The notes under the pieces: generated by a model
Seen by the model: only the letters and a program-made list of their open reading frames with translations
The model's database searches: none
Told to the model about the DNA's origin: nothing
In this document: one piece after another, positions 8,313 to 16,068 of the stretch
Numbering within the stretch: the first letter of the stretch is position 1
How the letters are laid out: every line of letters begins with the position of its first letter
Program-made: the position numbers and the translations under genes
Source of the DNA: CAZYLZ01 sp964648335
GTDB lineage: Bacteria; Patescibacteriota; Minisyncoccia; Phycocordibacterales; UBA2100
Reading direction: 5' to 3'
Assembly: GCA_964648335.1 (NCBI GenBank)
Contig: CAZYLZ010000001.1
Span: forward strand, 1-64,000
Length of the DNA: 64,000 nucleotides

Positions 8313-8918
8313 ATGCAGAGCGAAACGGCATCTCTCGGTATCACGGCTTCGTCAGACACGCGGTCTGACGAAGAGTGTGCAGCGCTCGTCCAGAAGGGCG
8401 ACCACGAAGCCTATGCGACGTTGATGCATCGGTTCGATGCAAAGCTCATGCGCTACGGTAGAAAGTTCCTATCCGAGAAAGACGATATCGAGGATATCGT
8501 GCAGGACGTCTTCGTGAGCGCGTACCAGAATATCAAGGGATTCGACGTCTCGCAGCGTTTCTCGCCTTGGATTTATCGCATCGCGCACAACGCGTTCGTG
8601 AATCGCCTGCGACAGCACAAACGCAGTTCTTTCCCATCACTCGACTTCGACACGTTCCTCGCGCACCACGTCGCTCCCGAGCCTCTGCAGAGCGAACGGG
8701 AGCAGGCAGAGATGCGCGAGCTCGTCGAGCGAGGACTTTCTAAGCTAGATCCCAAATACAAAGAAGTGCTCATTCTCTACTACCTCGAAGAGATGAGCTA
8801 TAAAGAGATCGCGGATATCTTGCAGGTTCCGACAGGGACCGTCGGGATCCGCATCAAGCGAGGCAAAGAAGCATTAAAGATGGCATATCAAGACATCCAA
8901 CCCCAGCATGGAAGATAA
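8313..8918 (+). CDS. ECF-like sigma-70 family RNA polymerase sigma factor
   Basis: 201 residues with sigma region 2 (about 30-95, FLSEKDDIEDIVQDVFVSAY and the WIYRIAHN core-binding stretch) and region 4 (about 140-190, YYLEEMSYKEIADILQVP, a helix-turn-helix for the -35 box). Region 3 is missing, as in ECF factors. ATG 8313 is chosen since upstream residues look non-coding. Its end overlaps the membrane gene at 8908 by 11 bases, so the two are co-translated, as expected for a sigma/anti-sigma pair. Confidence 0.93.
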   Translation: MQSETASLGITASSDTRSDEECAALVQKGDHEAYATLMHRFDAKLMRYGRKFLSEKDDIEDIVQDVFVSAYQNIKGFDVSQRFSPWIYRIAHNAFVNRLRQHKRSSFPSLDFDTFLAHHVAPEPLQSEREQAEMRELVERGLSKLDPKYKEVLILYYLEEMSYKEIADILQVPTGTVGIRIKRGKEALKMAYQDIQPQHGR

Positions 8919-9648
8919 ACATACACATACCGAAACGCTTCTCGCGAAGATACAGGCGGGCGAGATCGTCATGCGCCCGCGTGCCTATTTTTACGCACGG
9001 GGAAGTGCGCTGGTCGCTGCGTCGGTCGCAGCATTCTTCGTGTCGGTCCTCTTGGCGAGCTTCATTGCATTTATGATACGCGTGAGCGGCGAAGGGCATC
9101 TGTTGCGCTTCGGCGGCAGGGGCCTGGGTGCCTTCGTCATGTTTTTCCCGTGGGGATGGTTTTTCTTCGACATCATCCTTCTTCTCATCGTACAGCGACT
9201 GTTGCGGACGTTCTCGTTTGGTTACCGTACGCCGGTCGTGTGGCTCGTCGGCGGTGTTGCCGTGGTCGCTCTGGTTGTCGGGTTTGCGATAGACGCAGCG
9301 CGTGTCCATGACCGCGTATTCGAGCGTATCGAGCACAGCGACATCCCGTTCGTAGGCGACATCTATCGCTTTGCTCATAAGCCGCCACCACCCGGGCGTG
9401 GCGTATGCCGGTGCGTGGTCGAATCTATCGTGGGCGACACCATCGTGGTACGCAATGACGACCCGCGTGCCGCGACTTCGACATTCGCTATCGTCTTGCC
9501 GCCCGGTGCTCCTGCAACGAGCACGCTTAAGGTCGGCGACCGGATCTTCGTGGCCGGCGACAAGGGGCCACGCGAGTTCCGCGCGTACGGATTCAATCGC
9601 ATGGATCCAGACCATGACGGCGATATCGATGTCGTACCCCGGCCGTAA
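8908..9648 (+). CDS. membrane protein coupled to sigma factor, putative anti-sigma partner
   Basis: 246 residues: a cytosolic N-terminus of about 28 residues, three hydrophobic helices (about 30-55, 70-92, 108-130), then a beta-rich extracytoplasmic domain ending DPDHDGDIDVV, which resembles a Ca-binding loop. No classical zinc anti-sigma motif is present. The anti-sigma role rests only on the 11-base overlap with the sigma gene and on topology. Confidence 0.75.
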   Translation: MEDKHTHTETLLAKIQAGEIVMRPRAYFYARGSALVAASVAAFFVSVLLASFIAFMIRVSGEGHLLRFGGRGLGAFVMFFPWGWFFFDIILLLIVQRLLRTFSFGYRTPVVWLVGGVAVVALVVGFAIDAARVHDRVFERIEHSDIPFVGDIYRFAHKPPPPGRGVCRCVVESIVGDTIVVRNDDPRAATSTFAIVLPPGAPATSTLKVGDRIFVAGDKGPREFRAYGFNRMDPDHDGDIDVVPRP

Positions 9649-9677
9649 CGCGCCATAGAGAAATCTGCGAAAAAGGG

Positions 9678-9683
9678 TAGTAT
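9678..9683 (+). promoter_or_regulatory. -10 box of rarA
   Basis: GGGTAGTAT with exactly 6 nt before ATG 9690; predicted leaderless. Confidence 0.5.
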
Positions 9684-9689
9684 CTACTC

Positions 9690-10844
9690 ATGGAGCCGTT
9701 GGCCAGCCGCATACGCCCGCGATCACTCGCTGATTTTGTCGGGCAGGAACACCTCGTGGGTCCCGGGAAGCCGCTGCGCGTCGCTATCAACGACAAGCAT
9801 CTTTTCTCGTTCTTGCTGTGGGGACCGCCTGGCGTTGGCAAGACGACGCTCGCGCGAATTTATGCTAAAGCGCTCGACGCCGAATTTTACGAGCTATCGG
9901 CGGTAGACTCGGGCAAAGAGGATATCAAGAAGATCGTCGGGACGCGTGGCGGGATGAAGTTCGGGAAACCGAAGATACTGTTCATCGACGAGATCCATCG
10001 CTTTAACAAAGCGCAGCAAGACTTTTTGCTGCCGTTCGTCGAGGCAGGTGACATCACGCTCATCGGTGCCACGACCGAAAATCCAAGTTTCGAGGTTATT
10101 CCGGCGCTTCTTTCACGATCGCGCGTTTTCGTGTTGCACGAACTCTCCGAGGCCGACATGGAGACGGTGATAAAGCGTACTAAGGTGAAGGTGAACAAGG
10201 CGGGTAAAGAGTGGCTTATGCGGATGGCAAACGGCGACGCGCGACAGGCGATAACGGTGCTCGACAACGCATCCCGACTGTATCCGGGCGGGCTCGACCT
10301 TGAGGCTTTGCAAAACACGGTACAGAATACGTTCTTGCGGTTCGATAAGAAGGGTGACGAGCATTTCAATACCATAAGTGCCTACATAAAGAGTATGCGT
10401 GCATCGCAGCCGGATGCTGCACTGTACTACCTGGCGCGCATGATCGACGCTGGCGAGGATCCCAAGTTCATCGCACGCAGGATGGTGATCTTCGCGTCCG
10501 AAGACATCGGCATGGCACAGCCGACTGCGCTCGTCGTCGCCAACGAGGTATTCCGAGCAGTAGAGACCGTGGGCCTTCCCGAGGCACAGATAAATTTGGC
10601 GCACGGAACGGTGTACATGGCGGTCGCCCCCAAAGACAAAAGTTCGTACGAGGCCTACTTCGAGGCGCTCGACGACGTAAAGAAGACGGGAAATTTGCCG
10701 ATACCCTTGGAAGTGCGTAATGCCCCGACGAAACTTATGAAAGAGATCGGTTACGGCAAAGGGTATGAAAAATATACCGACAAAGACTACCTGCCCGAGA
10801 AGCTGAAGGGGAAGAAATACTATCGACCCAAAAAAGATAGATAA
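9690..10844 (+). CDS. rarA: replication-associated recombination protein A (RarA/MgsA)
   Basis: Clamp-loader-like AAA+ ATPase acting at stalled replication forks. 384 residues. Walker A GPPGVGKT is at 45-52, Walker B FIDEIH around D100-E101, sensor 1 GATTENPSF near 131, and the MgsA C-terminal region (SEDIGMA, APKDKSSY) is complete. Slightly shorter than the usual length of about 430. The terminator downstream is shared with the antisense RNA unit. Confidence 0.96.
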   Translation: MEPLASRIRPRSLADFVGQEHLVGPGKPLRVAINDKHLFSFLLWGPPGVGKTTLARIYAKALDAEFYELSAVDSGKEDIKKIVGTRGGMKFGKPKILFIDEIHRFNKAQQDFLLPFVEAGDITLIGATTENPSFEVIPALLSRSRVFVLHELSEADMETVIKRTKVKVNKAGKEWLMRMANGDARQAITVLDNASRLYPGGLDLEALQNTVQNTFLRFDKKGDEHFNTISAYIKSMRASQPDAALYYLARMIDAGEDPKFIARRMVIFASEDIGMAQPTALVVANEVFRAVETVGLPEAQINLAHGTVYMAVAPKDKSSYEAYFEALDDVKKTGNLPIPLEVRNAPTKLMKEIGYGKGYEKYTDKDYLPEKLKGKKYYRPKKDR

Positions 10845-10845
10845 A

Positions 10846-11002
10846 CGAAAACCGCCTCAAGAGGCGGTTCGATGAACTCTGGTAAAACCCAGTGTTCTGT
10901 AAGAGCGCAGGACGAGCGCTCGGGATGACTCTGCCATTAGGTTAAAAGCGGCAGTGCTTACAAAGAACGATTTCAGAAAGAATCTGAAAAACGAACGGTG
11001 CT
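10846..11002 (-). ncRNA. candidate structured non-coding RNA, class unknown
   Basis: A minus-strand unit of about 157 nt with a near-consensus promoter at its head and an intrinsic terminator at its end, and no ORF. Complementary segments suggest a multibranch fold. These are 10992-10996 with 10867-10871 (closing stem); hairpins 10971-10976/10984-10989, 10931-10935/10950-10954, 10904-10908/10916-10920 and 10879-10882/10889-10892; and a longer stem 10957-10968 with 10894-10903. SRP RNA, tmRNA and RNase P core motifs are absent. A divergent 6S-like RNA is possible. Confidence 0.65.
10850..10869. terminator. bidirectional terminator (rarA / ncRNA)
   Basis: AACCGCCT and AGGCGGTT form an 8-bp stem. 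On the minus strand it is followed by TTTTCGTTT and ends the RNA unit starting near 11002. Confidence 0.8.
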
Positions 11003-11008
11003 GGATTT

Positions 11009-11036
11009 ACTATACCCGCGGACGGGCGTGTGTCAA
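11009..11036 (-). promoter_or_regulatory. sigma-70-type promoter of the ncRNA unit
   Basis: Minus strand: TTGACA (11031-11036), 16-bp spacer, GGG then TATAGT (11009-11014). One of the strongest promoters in the window, with no open reading frame downstream of it. Confidence 0.75.
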
Positions 11037-11057
11037 GTTTTCTCACTTTTATAAAAA

Positions 11058-11078
11058 AGCCGACCCCTAAGGTCGGCT
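11058..11078 (-). terminator. intrinsic terminator of DUF5680 gene
   Basis: AGCCGACC/GGTCGGCT stem followed on the minus strand by a run of T. It lies 6 bases past the stop codon. Confidence 0.85.
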
Positions 11079-11084
11079 TGCAGT

Positions 11085-11588
11085 CTAGAAGATTCTTGTT
11101 CCCTCGCTGGGCAGGAACATGCCTCGGTACCAATGGCGACCCGCAACCTTCCCATCGACAAAGATCTTCTCTTCGCCGGCAAAGTCGTCGATTCGCTCTT
11201 TGCCGTGTTCGATGTCGTTGATGTAGAACATCGAGTTCGAATCCTCGGTATGAAAGTAGATCGGCCCGCGGCCCCCGTAGAAGCGCTTTTCGCTCGTATA
11301 CGCCTGCAAGAGCGTACGTTTGAGAAACGGCAGCACTGCCTTGGGGTAGTTTCCACCATAGTGCATCGTCCACACGGGTATGTCCTTGCACCAGATGGTC
11401 GTTGTGCCCGTACTGTTGCCGCTGTCTCCGTTTGCAACGTACATGTCGAGCATAGTGAAGCGTCCATGTGCGAAGGGAATGCACTTCACGTTCGGAAGCT
11501 GCCGTATCTTGGTTTTCTTCGATGATGCCGCGTATCCGTGCGCCATACCGAGCATAAACACTTCTTGGATTTCGTCGAGAAAGTTCAT
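11085..11588 (-). CDS. DUF5680 domain protein
   Basis: 167 residues resembling DUF5680. The visible hallmarks are an N-terminal YAASSKK-type segment, a WTMHYGGNYP block, and a C-terminal FVDGKVAGRHWYRGMF block. The function of the domain is unknown. Start ATG 11588 is fixed by a GGAGG Shine-Dalgarno 6 bases upstream. Minus-strand TTGACA, 16 bp and TATTTT provide a promoter. It is divergent from obg. Confidence 0.72.
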   Translation of the reverse strand: MNFLDEIQEVFMLGMAHGYAASSKKTKIRQLPNVKCIPFAHGRFTMLDMYVANGDSGNSTGTTTIWCKDIPVWTMHYGGNYPKAVLPFLKRTLLQAYTSEKRFYGGRGPIYFHTEDSNSMFYINDIEHGKERIDDFAGEEKIFVDGKVAGRHWYRGMFLPSEGTRIF

Positions 11589-11667
11589 GTACTCCTCCGT
11601 TGCAGCCTGGTTCGCAAAATACACTAAAATTGTGGTGTGTCAATTTTTATGATAGGGTTGCTGATAT

Positions 11668-12639
11668 ATGTTTATCGATGACGTCACTATAGAACTGACG
11701 GCCGGACACGGAGGCAAGGGCGCCGTGGCTTTTAATCGTAACCTCTTGCAGTTTGGCCCGGCAGGAGCCGATGGCGGTAAGGGCGGGGATGTCTACTTCG
11801 AAGGCGTTTCAGACCTTACGGTCCTGACGAGCTTCCGCCAGCGTCACACGGTAAAGGCCGAAGACGGCGAGAACGGGAAGCCACAGTTCAACGACGGCGC
11901 CGATGCCCCAGACCTTGTTCTCAAACTTCCGGTTGGCACCGTTGTGCACAATCTCGACACCGGTACTGCTGTCGAGATAACCCAGATAGGTCAGCGAGTC
12001 CTCGCGGCACGCGGGGGAAAGGGTGGATATGGCAACTTCAAGTATCGGTCTTCGACCAACCAAAGTCCCAAGGAATTCCATCCGGGCTTTCCGGGCGAGG
12101 TGTTCAACTTTCGCTTCGAGCTCAAGCTTATCGCCGATGTCGGTCTCATCGGCCTGCCAAACGCAGGCAAGTCGTCGCTCTTAAACCAGCTTACCTCAGC
12201 CAAGGCAAAGGTAGCCAACTATGCATTCACGACGCTTGAGCCTAACCTGGGCGCATACTACGACCTCATCATCGCCGATATCCCTGGGCTCATCGAAGGA
12301 GCCTCCGAAGGGAAGGGTCTGGGCGTCCAATTCTTGCGCCACATCGAGCGCACCAAAGTGCTCTTCCATCTCGTATCGGCAGAGTCGTCCGATGTTGTAG
12401 CCGACTACGAAGTCGTTCGCAACGAGCTTACCCGACACAACCCCGAGCTCGCCGCCAAGAGAGAGTATGTGTTCGTGTCGAAAGCCGACAATGCTGACCC
12501 AGTAGAAGTAGAAACGAAACTAGCAGAGCTCCGTGCAAAGGGTCTCCAACCATTTGCGCTGTCTATCATCGACGAGGAGAGCATTAAACGAGTGCAGTCG
12601 ATATTGAACGCGATTGCCGACGATAAGCGCGTCTCGTAG
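11668..12639 (+). CDS. obgE: Obg family GTPase
   Basis: Ribosome-associated GTPase for large-subunit maturation. 323 residues: the Gly-rich Obg fold (about 1-158, MFIDDVTIELTAGHGG) and then the G domain with P-loop GLPNAGKSS near 164, DIPGLIEGA switch II and a SKADN G4 motif. The C-terminal OCT domain found in some homologues is absent, so this is the short form. TATGAT 14 nt before the start is a possible -10. Confidence 0.97.
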   Translation: MFIDDVTIELTAGHGGKGAVAFNRNLLQFGPAGADGGKGGDVYFEGVSDLTVLTSFRQRHTVKAEDGENGKPQFNDGADAPDLVLKLPVGTVVHNLDTGTAVEITQIGQRVLAARGGKGGYGNFKYRSSTNQSPKEFHPGFPGEVFNFRFELKLIADVGLIGLPNAGKSSLLNQLTSAKAKVANYAFTTLEPNLGAYYDLIIADIPGLIEGASEGKGLGVQFLRHIERTKVLFHLVSAESSDVVADYEVVRNELTRHNPELAAKREYVFVSKADNADPVEVETKLAELRAKGLQPFALSIIDEESIKRVQSILNAIADDKRVS

Positions 12640-12689
12640 GCGCCTTCCTCGGAGTTTGGATAGAAACAGCGGTTCATCGATATTTCACG

Positions 12690-12828
12690 TATCCATGTTC
12701 AGATGGCACTGCACGGCGCTCGGTCAGCACATTTCGTGATAATGCAAAAGCTGGCCGTATGGCAGACGCCTTGAGGAGGACCCGACGAAACCTCTAGCAA
12801 ACAAGATCCGTATCTGCGGGTCTTGTTG
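12690..12828 (+). other. non-coding stretch with paired segments
   Basis: Between obg and the gene at 12910 there are 270 bases without a supported gene. CGGTCAGC (12721-12728) pairs with GCTGGCCG (12750-12757) allowing one G-U, enclosed by GGCG (12715-12718) with CGCC (12767-12770). A further hairpin at about 12798-12826 (AACAAGA with TCTTGTT) could end obg transcripts but lacks a T-run. No promoter is clear. Confidence 0.35.
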
Positions 12829-12897
12829 CGTTACGCGTTGTTTGGCAGGAATCCACAGCACTCCGAAATTCCGCAGCTCTGCAGCGCGGGTATCTCA

Positions 12898-12903
12898 TAT
12901 ACT
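12898..12903 (+). promoter_or_regulatory. -10 box of membrane gene 12910
   Basis: TATACT with exactly 6 nt before ATG 12910; leaderless layout. Confidence 0.6.
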
Positions 12904-12909
12904 GTGTGG

Positions 12910-13956
12910 ATGAAACTCTCTTCCATCAAAGCGTCGCTTGCAGCATTCTTCGGCATCACACTCATGCCGCTCGTCGCGTACGCGCACGAAGTGTATGTAC
13001 TCGACGAACGCAGCATCGCGCGCGATATAGCGGCAATATCGCCAAACCCATTCACTGCCTACTATGGCAACGAATTCCTCTTTTACTTCTACGGGTTCAT
13101 TAGTGTCGTCGTGACGCTTACCATCGCATTCGCGTCGCTCTTCCATTTGTTCGAGGCACGTCTCGATCCGTTCTTGTTTCGGCTCAAGAAGTATGCACAT
13201 GTCATCGAGCGCCTGACCCTCGGATTCTGTTTCGTTGCATTCGCCTATTATGCAGCCCTCTACGGGCCCGAGCTGCCGTTCTCCGATATCTTCGGCTCGG
13301 CGACGCCGATCTTCCAGATTATATTCGCCATCATGGGAATCATGATGCTTGTGGGGTATCGCGTTCGCCTCGTTGCATCCATGACGCTCGCTTTCGTGAC
13401 GTTTGCGTTTGCCGAAGACGGTTGGTACGTCTTCTCGTACCTAAACTACATAGGATCGCTCGTATTTCTCATCATCCTCGGCGCAGGGCAGTGGTCTCTC
13501 GATTCGTACCGAAATGATTCGAAGCTCGAAAAGCGCATCAAGAACACGCTGCGCGCCTACGAGCACCTTGCATTCCCGATACTGCGTATATCACTCGGCC
13601 TCTCCATCATGATCGCGGCCGTATACGCCAAGTATGTGCATAGCGCGCTCGCGCTTGATGTCGTGACCCGGTTCCACCTAACGACGTATTTCCCGTTCGA
13701 CCCGCTTTTTGTGGTGATGGGTGCGCTTATCATCGAATTCCTCGCCGGACTTTTCCTGGTCATTGGTTTCGAGATCCGCTGGACGCTTCTGTTCCTCGCG
13801 TTTTGGCTCACGCTTTCGCTTTTATATTTTACCGAGGCGGTATGGCCGCATGTCGTATTGTTCGGTCTCGCGGTATCGCTTTTCTGTCACGGATACGACC
13901 GCTATACGCTCGAAGGCTATTTCCTGAAAAAGCACCGGCGTGAGCCGTTTTTGTAG
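12910..13956 (+). CDS. multi-pass membrane protein, DoxX-like
   Basis: 348 residues with a cleavable-looking N-terminal hydrophobic segment ending AYAHE and about eight further helices. The C-terminal half (from about 215) has the four-helix, Gly/Pro pattern of DoxX-type proteins. No catalytic residues recognised. ATG 12910 is preferred because the -10 box lies 6 nt upstream and codes for a proper signal segment. Confidence 0.75.
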   Translation: MKLSSIKASLAAFFGITLMPLVAYAHEVYVLDERSIARDIAAISPNPFTAYYGNEFLFYFYGFISVVVTLTIAFASLFHLFEARLDPFLFRLKKYAHVIERLTLGFCFVAFAYYAALYGPELPFSDIFGSATPIFQIIFAIMGIMMLVGYRVRLVASMTLAFVTFAFAEDGWYVFSYLNYIGSLVFLIILGAGQWSLDSYRNDSKLEKRIKNTLRAYEHLAFPILRISLGLSIMIAAVYAKYVHSALALDVVTRFHLTTYFPFDPLFVVMGALIIEFLAGLFLVIGFEIRWTLLFLAFWLTLSLLYFTEAVWPHVVLFGLAVSLFCHGYDRYTLEGYFLKKHRREPFL

Positions 13957-14056
13957 TTTCCTCCTTAGGACTGGGGGAGCGGTCTCGACACCCCCTCCTA
14001 GTGCAATGGCGATATGGTGATAGAATAAAGCCGTTCTTAATTAATTAAAAAAAGAT

Positions 14057-14314
14057 ATGGCAAAAACCACTTCTGCATTCATGAAGCCGATGACTATCAG
14101 TGCCGAACTCGCGGCAGTAGTCGGTAAGGGTCCTTTTCCTCGCTCCGAGGTCGTTAAGAAGCTTTGGGCTTACATCAAGAAGCACGATCTTCAGGATCCA
14201 AAGAACAAGCGCAACATCAACGCAGACGCTGCACTCCAGGCAGTATTCGGAGGCAAGAAGGTCGTCAACATGTTCGAAATGACGAAGCTCGTCTCGAAGC
14301 ACCTCTCGGCATAG
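14057..14314 (+). CDS. SWIB/MDM2 domain protein
   Basis: 85 residues forming a stand-alone SWIB fold: FMKPMTISAELAAVVG, PRSEVVKKLWAYIKKHDLQDP, KRNINADAALQAVFGGKKVVNMFEM. In eukaryotes SWIB belongs to chromatin remodelling subunits. Stand-alone bacterial forms occur in Chlamydiae and CPR and may bind DNA or nucleoid. Own transcription unit with a strong terminator. Confidence 0.95.
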   Translation: MAKTTSAFMKPMTISAELAAVVGKGPFPRSEVVKKLWAYIKKHDLQDPKNKRNINADAALQAVFGGKKVVNMFEMTKLVSKHLSA

Positions 14315-14330
14315 TCTCATCTATTACGGC

Positions 14331-14372
14331 AAAAGACCGCATAAGTGCTGTAAAAAGCCTTAGCGGTCTTTT
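14331..14372 (+). terminator. terminator after SWIB gene
   Basis: AAAAGACCGC pairs with GCGGTCTTTT across a 22-nt loop. Confidence 0.7.
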
Positions 14373-14388
14373 GTTTTGCAAAGAAAGA

Positions 14389-14412
14389 TGCGCCGCACAC
14401 AGGTGCGGCGCA
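14389..14412 (-). terminator. terminator of hydroxylase gene
   Basis: Perfect 10-bp stem TGCGCCGCAC/GTGCGGCGCA with a 4-nt loop; T-rich on the minus strand side. Confidence 0.75.
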
Positions 14413-14417
14413 TGTAT

Positions 14418-15011
14418 TCAGATTGGCTGTATGTCGGGCACTCCCGGTCCGCGCACCTGCGCAAAGTGGGTCTTGGCACGCGTGATGAGCGTTCCGCATA
14501 GCCAGTCGAACAAGGGGAGCACGACGTTGAAGTTGGTCCCCATGTAACGGTGATGCAGGATGTGGTGGCCGTTGAGCTTTTGGAATATCCACGACCGCTG
14601 CAGACGCCGATCTTTCGGCAGGTGCATGCGGAAGTGAATGATCTCGTAGGTCGCATAGTAACCAACGAAGACCACGAAGCAGGTGATGCCTACGGCCGCG
14701 ACCACGGACCACATGTCAAACAGCGCGAAGGGCACCAGGATTATCGCCACTGGTACTGAATTGATGGCGATGAGAGCGACGCCATTCCACCACGCCATCG
14801 GGATCAGTCGCCAGAGCGACGGGTCCTGCAGATGGTACGTGTAGTCGGCCTTGAAGACCTTGTGGTGGGTGAGCGTATGCGCCTTGAACGGGTAGGTGAA
14901 CTTCCATACCGGGCGATGCATTACGTAGCGGTGGAATACCCACTCGAATCCCGAGGAGTAGACGACGCTTGCGAGCGCAGCGACCAGAATGCAGGTTACG
15001 ATTACGAGCAT
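14418..15011 (-). CDS. fatty acid hydroxylase / sterol desaturase family membrane protein
   Basis: Di-iron membrane oxygenase fold. 197 residues, four or five helices, and His clusters EWVFHRYVMH (about 24-33), HTLTHH (about 45-50) and HHILHH (about 146-151) that would bind two irons. Start 15011 has AAAGGA six bases upstream. Family members hydroxylate lipids or carotenoids using O2. Such an O2-dependent enzyme is notable in a fermentative-looking genome. Substrate unknown. Confidence 0.87.
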   Translation of the reverse strand: MLVIVTCILVAALASVVYSSGFEWVFHRYVMHRPVWKFTYPFKAHTLTHHKVFKADYTYHLQDPSLWRLIPMAWWNGVALIAINSVPVAIILVPFALFDMWSVVAAVGITCFVVFVGYYATYEIIHFRMHLPKDRRLQRSWIFQKLNGHHILHHRYMGTNFNVVLPLFDWLCGTLITRAKTHFAQVRGPGVPDIQPI

Positions 15012-15182
15012 CGCGTATCCTTTCGTGTTTGTTGATGAACGAACCTGTAAAATGTATAGCAGCCGTCCACACCGGGCAGCCGCGTATCTCTGTTTGCTCC
15101 GGTGTAATGCACGAGCATGTCCGTCGTCTTAATGGTAGGCGCACGCTGGTGCGTTCTCTCTAGTACCGATAAAACATATTTT

Positions 15183-15746
15183 ATGGATATAAAAAAATTA
15201 GTCGGTACGGCAACTCTGGCACTCTCTCTCGTGGCGGTAAGCCCTGCTCTGGCGAGCTCGAAGGGAGAGCTCCGTGTAGAAGGTAGCGGCCGATCGACGT
15301 CGCTCGATGCTGGAATCGTAGTCGAGAATGGGGACGATTCTCGTGGGCGCGGCGAAGACGAGGTGCGTGGACGAGGCTCGGATGATGTTCGTCTCGAGAC
15401 ACGTTCTTCGTCGTCGGACGAGCGCATAGGACACGACAGTGGTGACGACGACGGCGACGATTCGATCTTGTCCGATGATCGCGGGGGCACATCCACGGTA
15501 TCTGGATCACGTCACGACGAGCTCGAGGACATCGACGACGACCACGGCGGACGCCGTTCGCGAACGTTTGGATCGATCCTGAGCGACGAGCTCGCACGCT
15601 TCGGCATAGGATCGACCAGTACCATGCTCTCGGCGTCAACAACGGTGACGGCGGAAGATAGGCAGGACTTTGCCGAGATCTTCGTCAATTTCTTCGCAAA
15701 GATCGGCGGCTGGTTCAGGGGACATGGCGGTCGCAGCGAAGACTAA
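15183..15746 (+). CDS. secreted Asp/Arg/Ser-rich low-complexity protein
   Basis: 187 residues: a signal peptide (about 1-23, ending ALASS), then a long highly charged region rich in Asp, Arg, Ser and Gly (about 30-125), and a short amphipathic C-terminus (about 150-187). The charged repeats suggest a disordered surface protein. Similar Asp/Ser/Arg tails appear in the DUF5667 protein at 47829, including the same C-terminal RSED ending. Confidence 0.75.
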   Translation: MDIKKLVGTATLALSLVAVSPALASSKGELRVEGSGRSTSLDAGIVVENGDDSRGRGEDEVRGRGSDDVRLETRSSSSDERIGHDSGDDDGDDSILSDDRGGTSTVSGSRHDELEDIDDDHGGRRSRTFGSILSDELARFGIGSTSTMLSASTTVTAEDRQDFAEIFVNFFAKIGGWFRGHGGRSED

Positions 15747-15768
15747 TAGGTGCATCGAGATTCGAACC

Positions 15769-15792
15769 AGCGCGGCGGTGCCGCGCTTTTTC
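15769..15792 (+). terminator. terminator of secreted low-complexity gene
   Basis: AGCGCGGC/GCCGCGCT stem with a 3-nt loop, followed by TTTTT. Confidence 0.85.
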
Positions 15793-15856
15793 GTAGAGCC
15801 ATATAACAAACCATTCTTGCCATCGAGACAAGAATCATGCACAACCACGACCTCGA

Positions 15857-15981
15857 TTGACCTGGGACTCCAAAGGCATAGTATGCGCGCATCCTGATCG
15901 ACCGAACGAAGGACCATTCCGTACGTCCGAACGACAGATTGCCGAACCGCCCATGCGTCCTAGGACTCAGAGGCGGTTTTT
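15857..15981 (+). ncRNA. candidate small RNA unit
   Basis: In a 322-bp gene-free stretch: TTGACC (15857-15862), 16-bp spacer, TAGTAT (15879-15884), then about 90 nt with a small GGAC/GTCC hairpin, ending in AACCGCC (15945-15951) with GGCGGTT (15972-15978) and a T-run. No ORF fits. Alternative: leader or terminator of unrelated transcripts. Confidence 0.4.
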
Positions 15982-16068
15982 GGCGTATGGTCTGTTGATA
16001 GGGGCTCTAGTTATTCCCTATGCGCCGGGGTATCATGCCACTACTTACAAACATATACGTTCGCACCC

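Noticed and set aside
11215..11250. GAGTTCGAATCCTC, a tRNA T-arm-like string
   Set aside because: Lies inside the DUF5680 coding region in frame and has no cloverleaf around it.
12640..12830. Known riboswitch or SRP RNA between obg and the membrane gene
   Set aside because: No consensus for TPP, SAM, FMN, cobalamin, fluoride, c-di-GMP or SRP cores was found; listed only as weakly paired non-coding sequence.
15747..15780. GATTCGAACC, resembling the T-arm of a minus-strand tRNA
   Set aside because: The flanking bases do not form the 5-bp T-stem, no acceptor or anticodon arm follows, and the segment overlaps a terminator.
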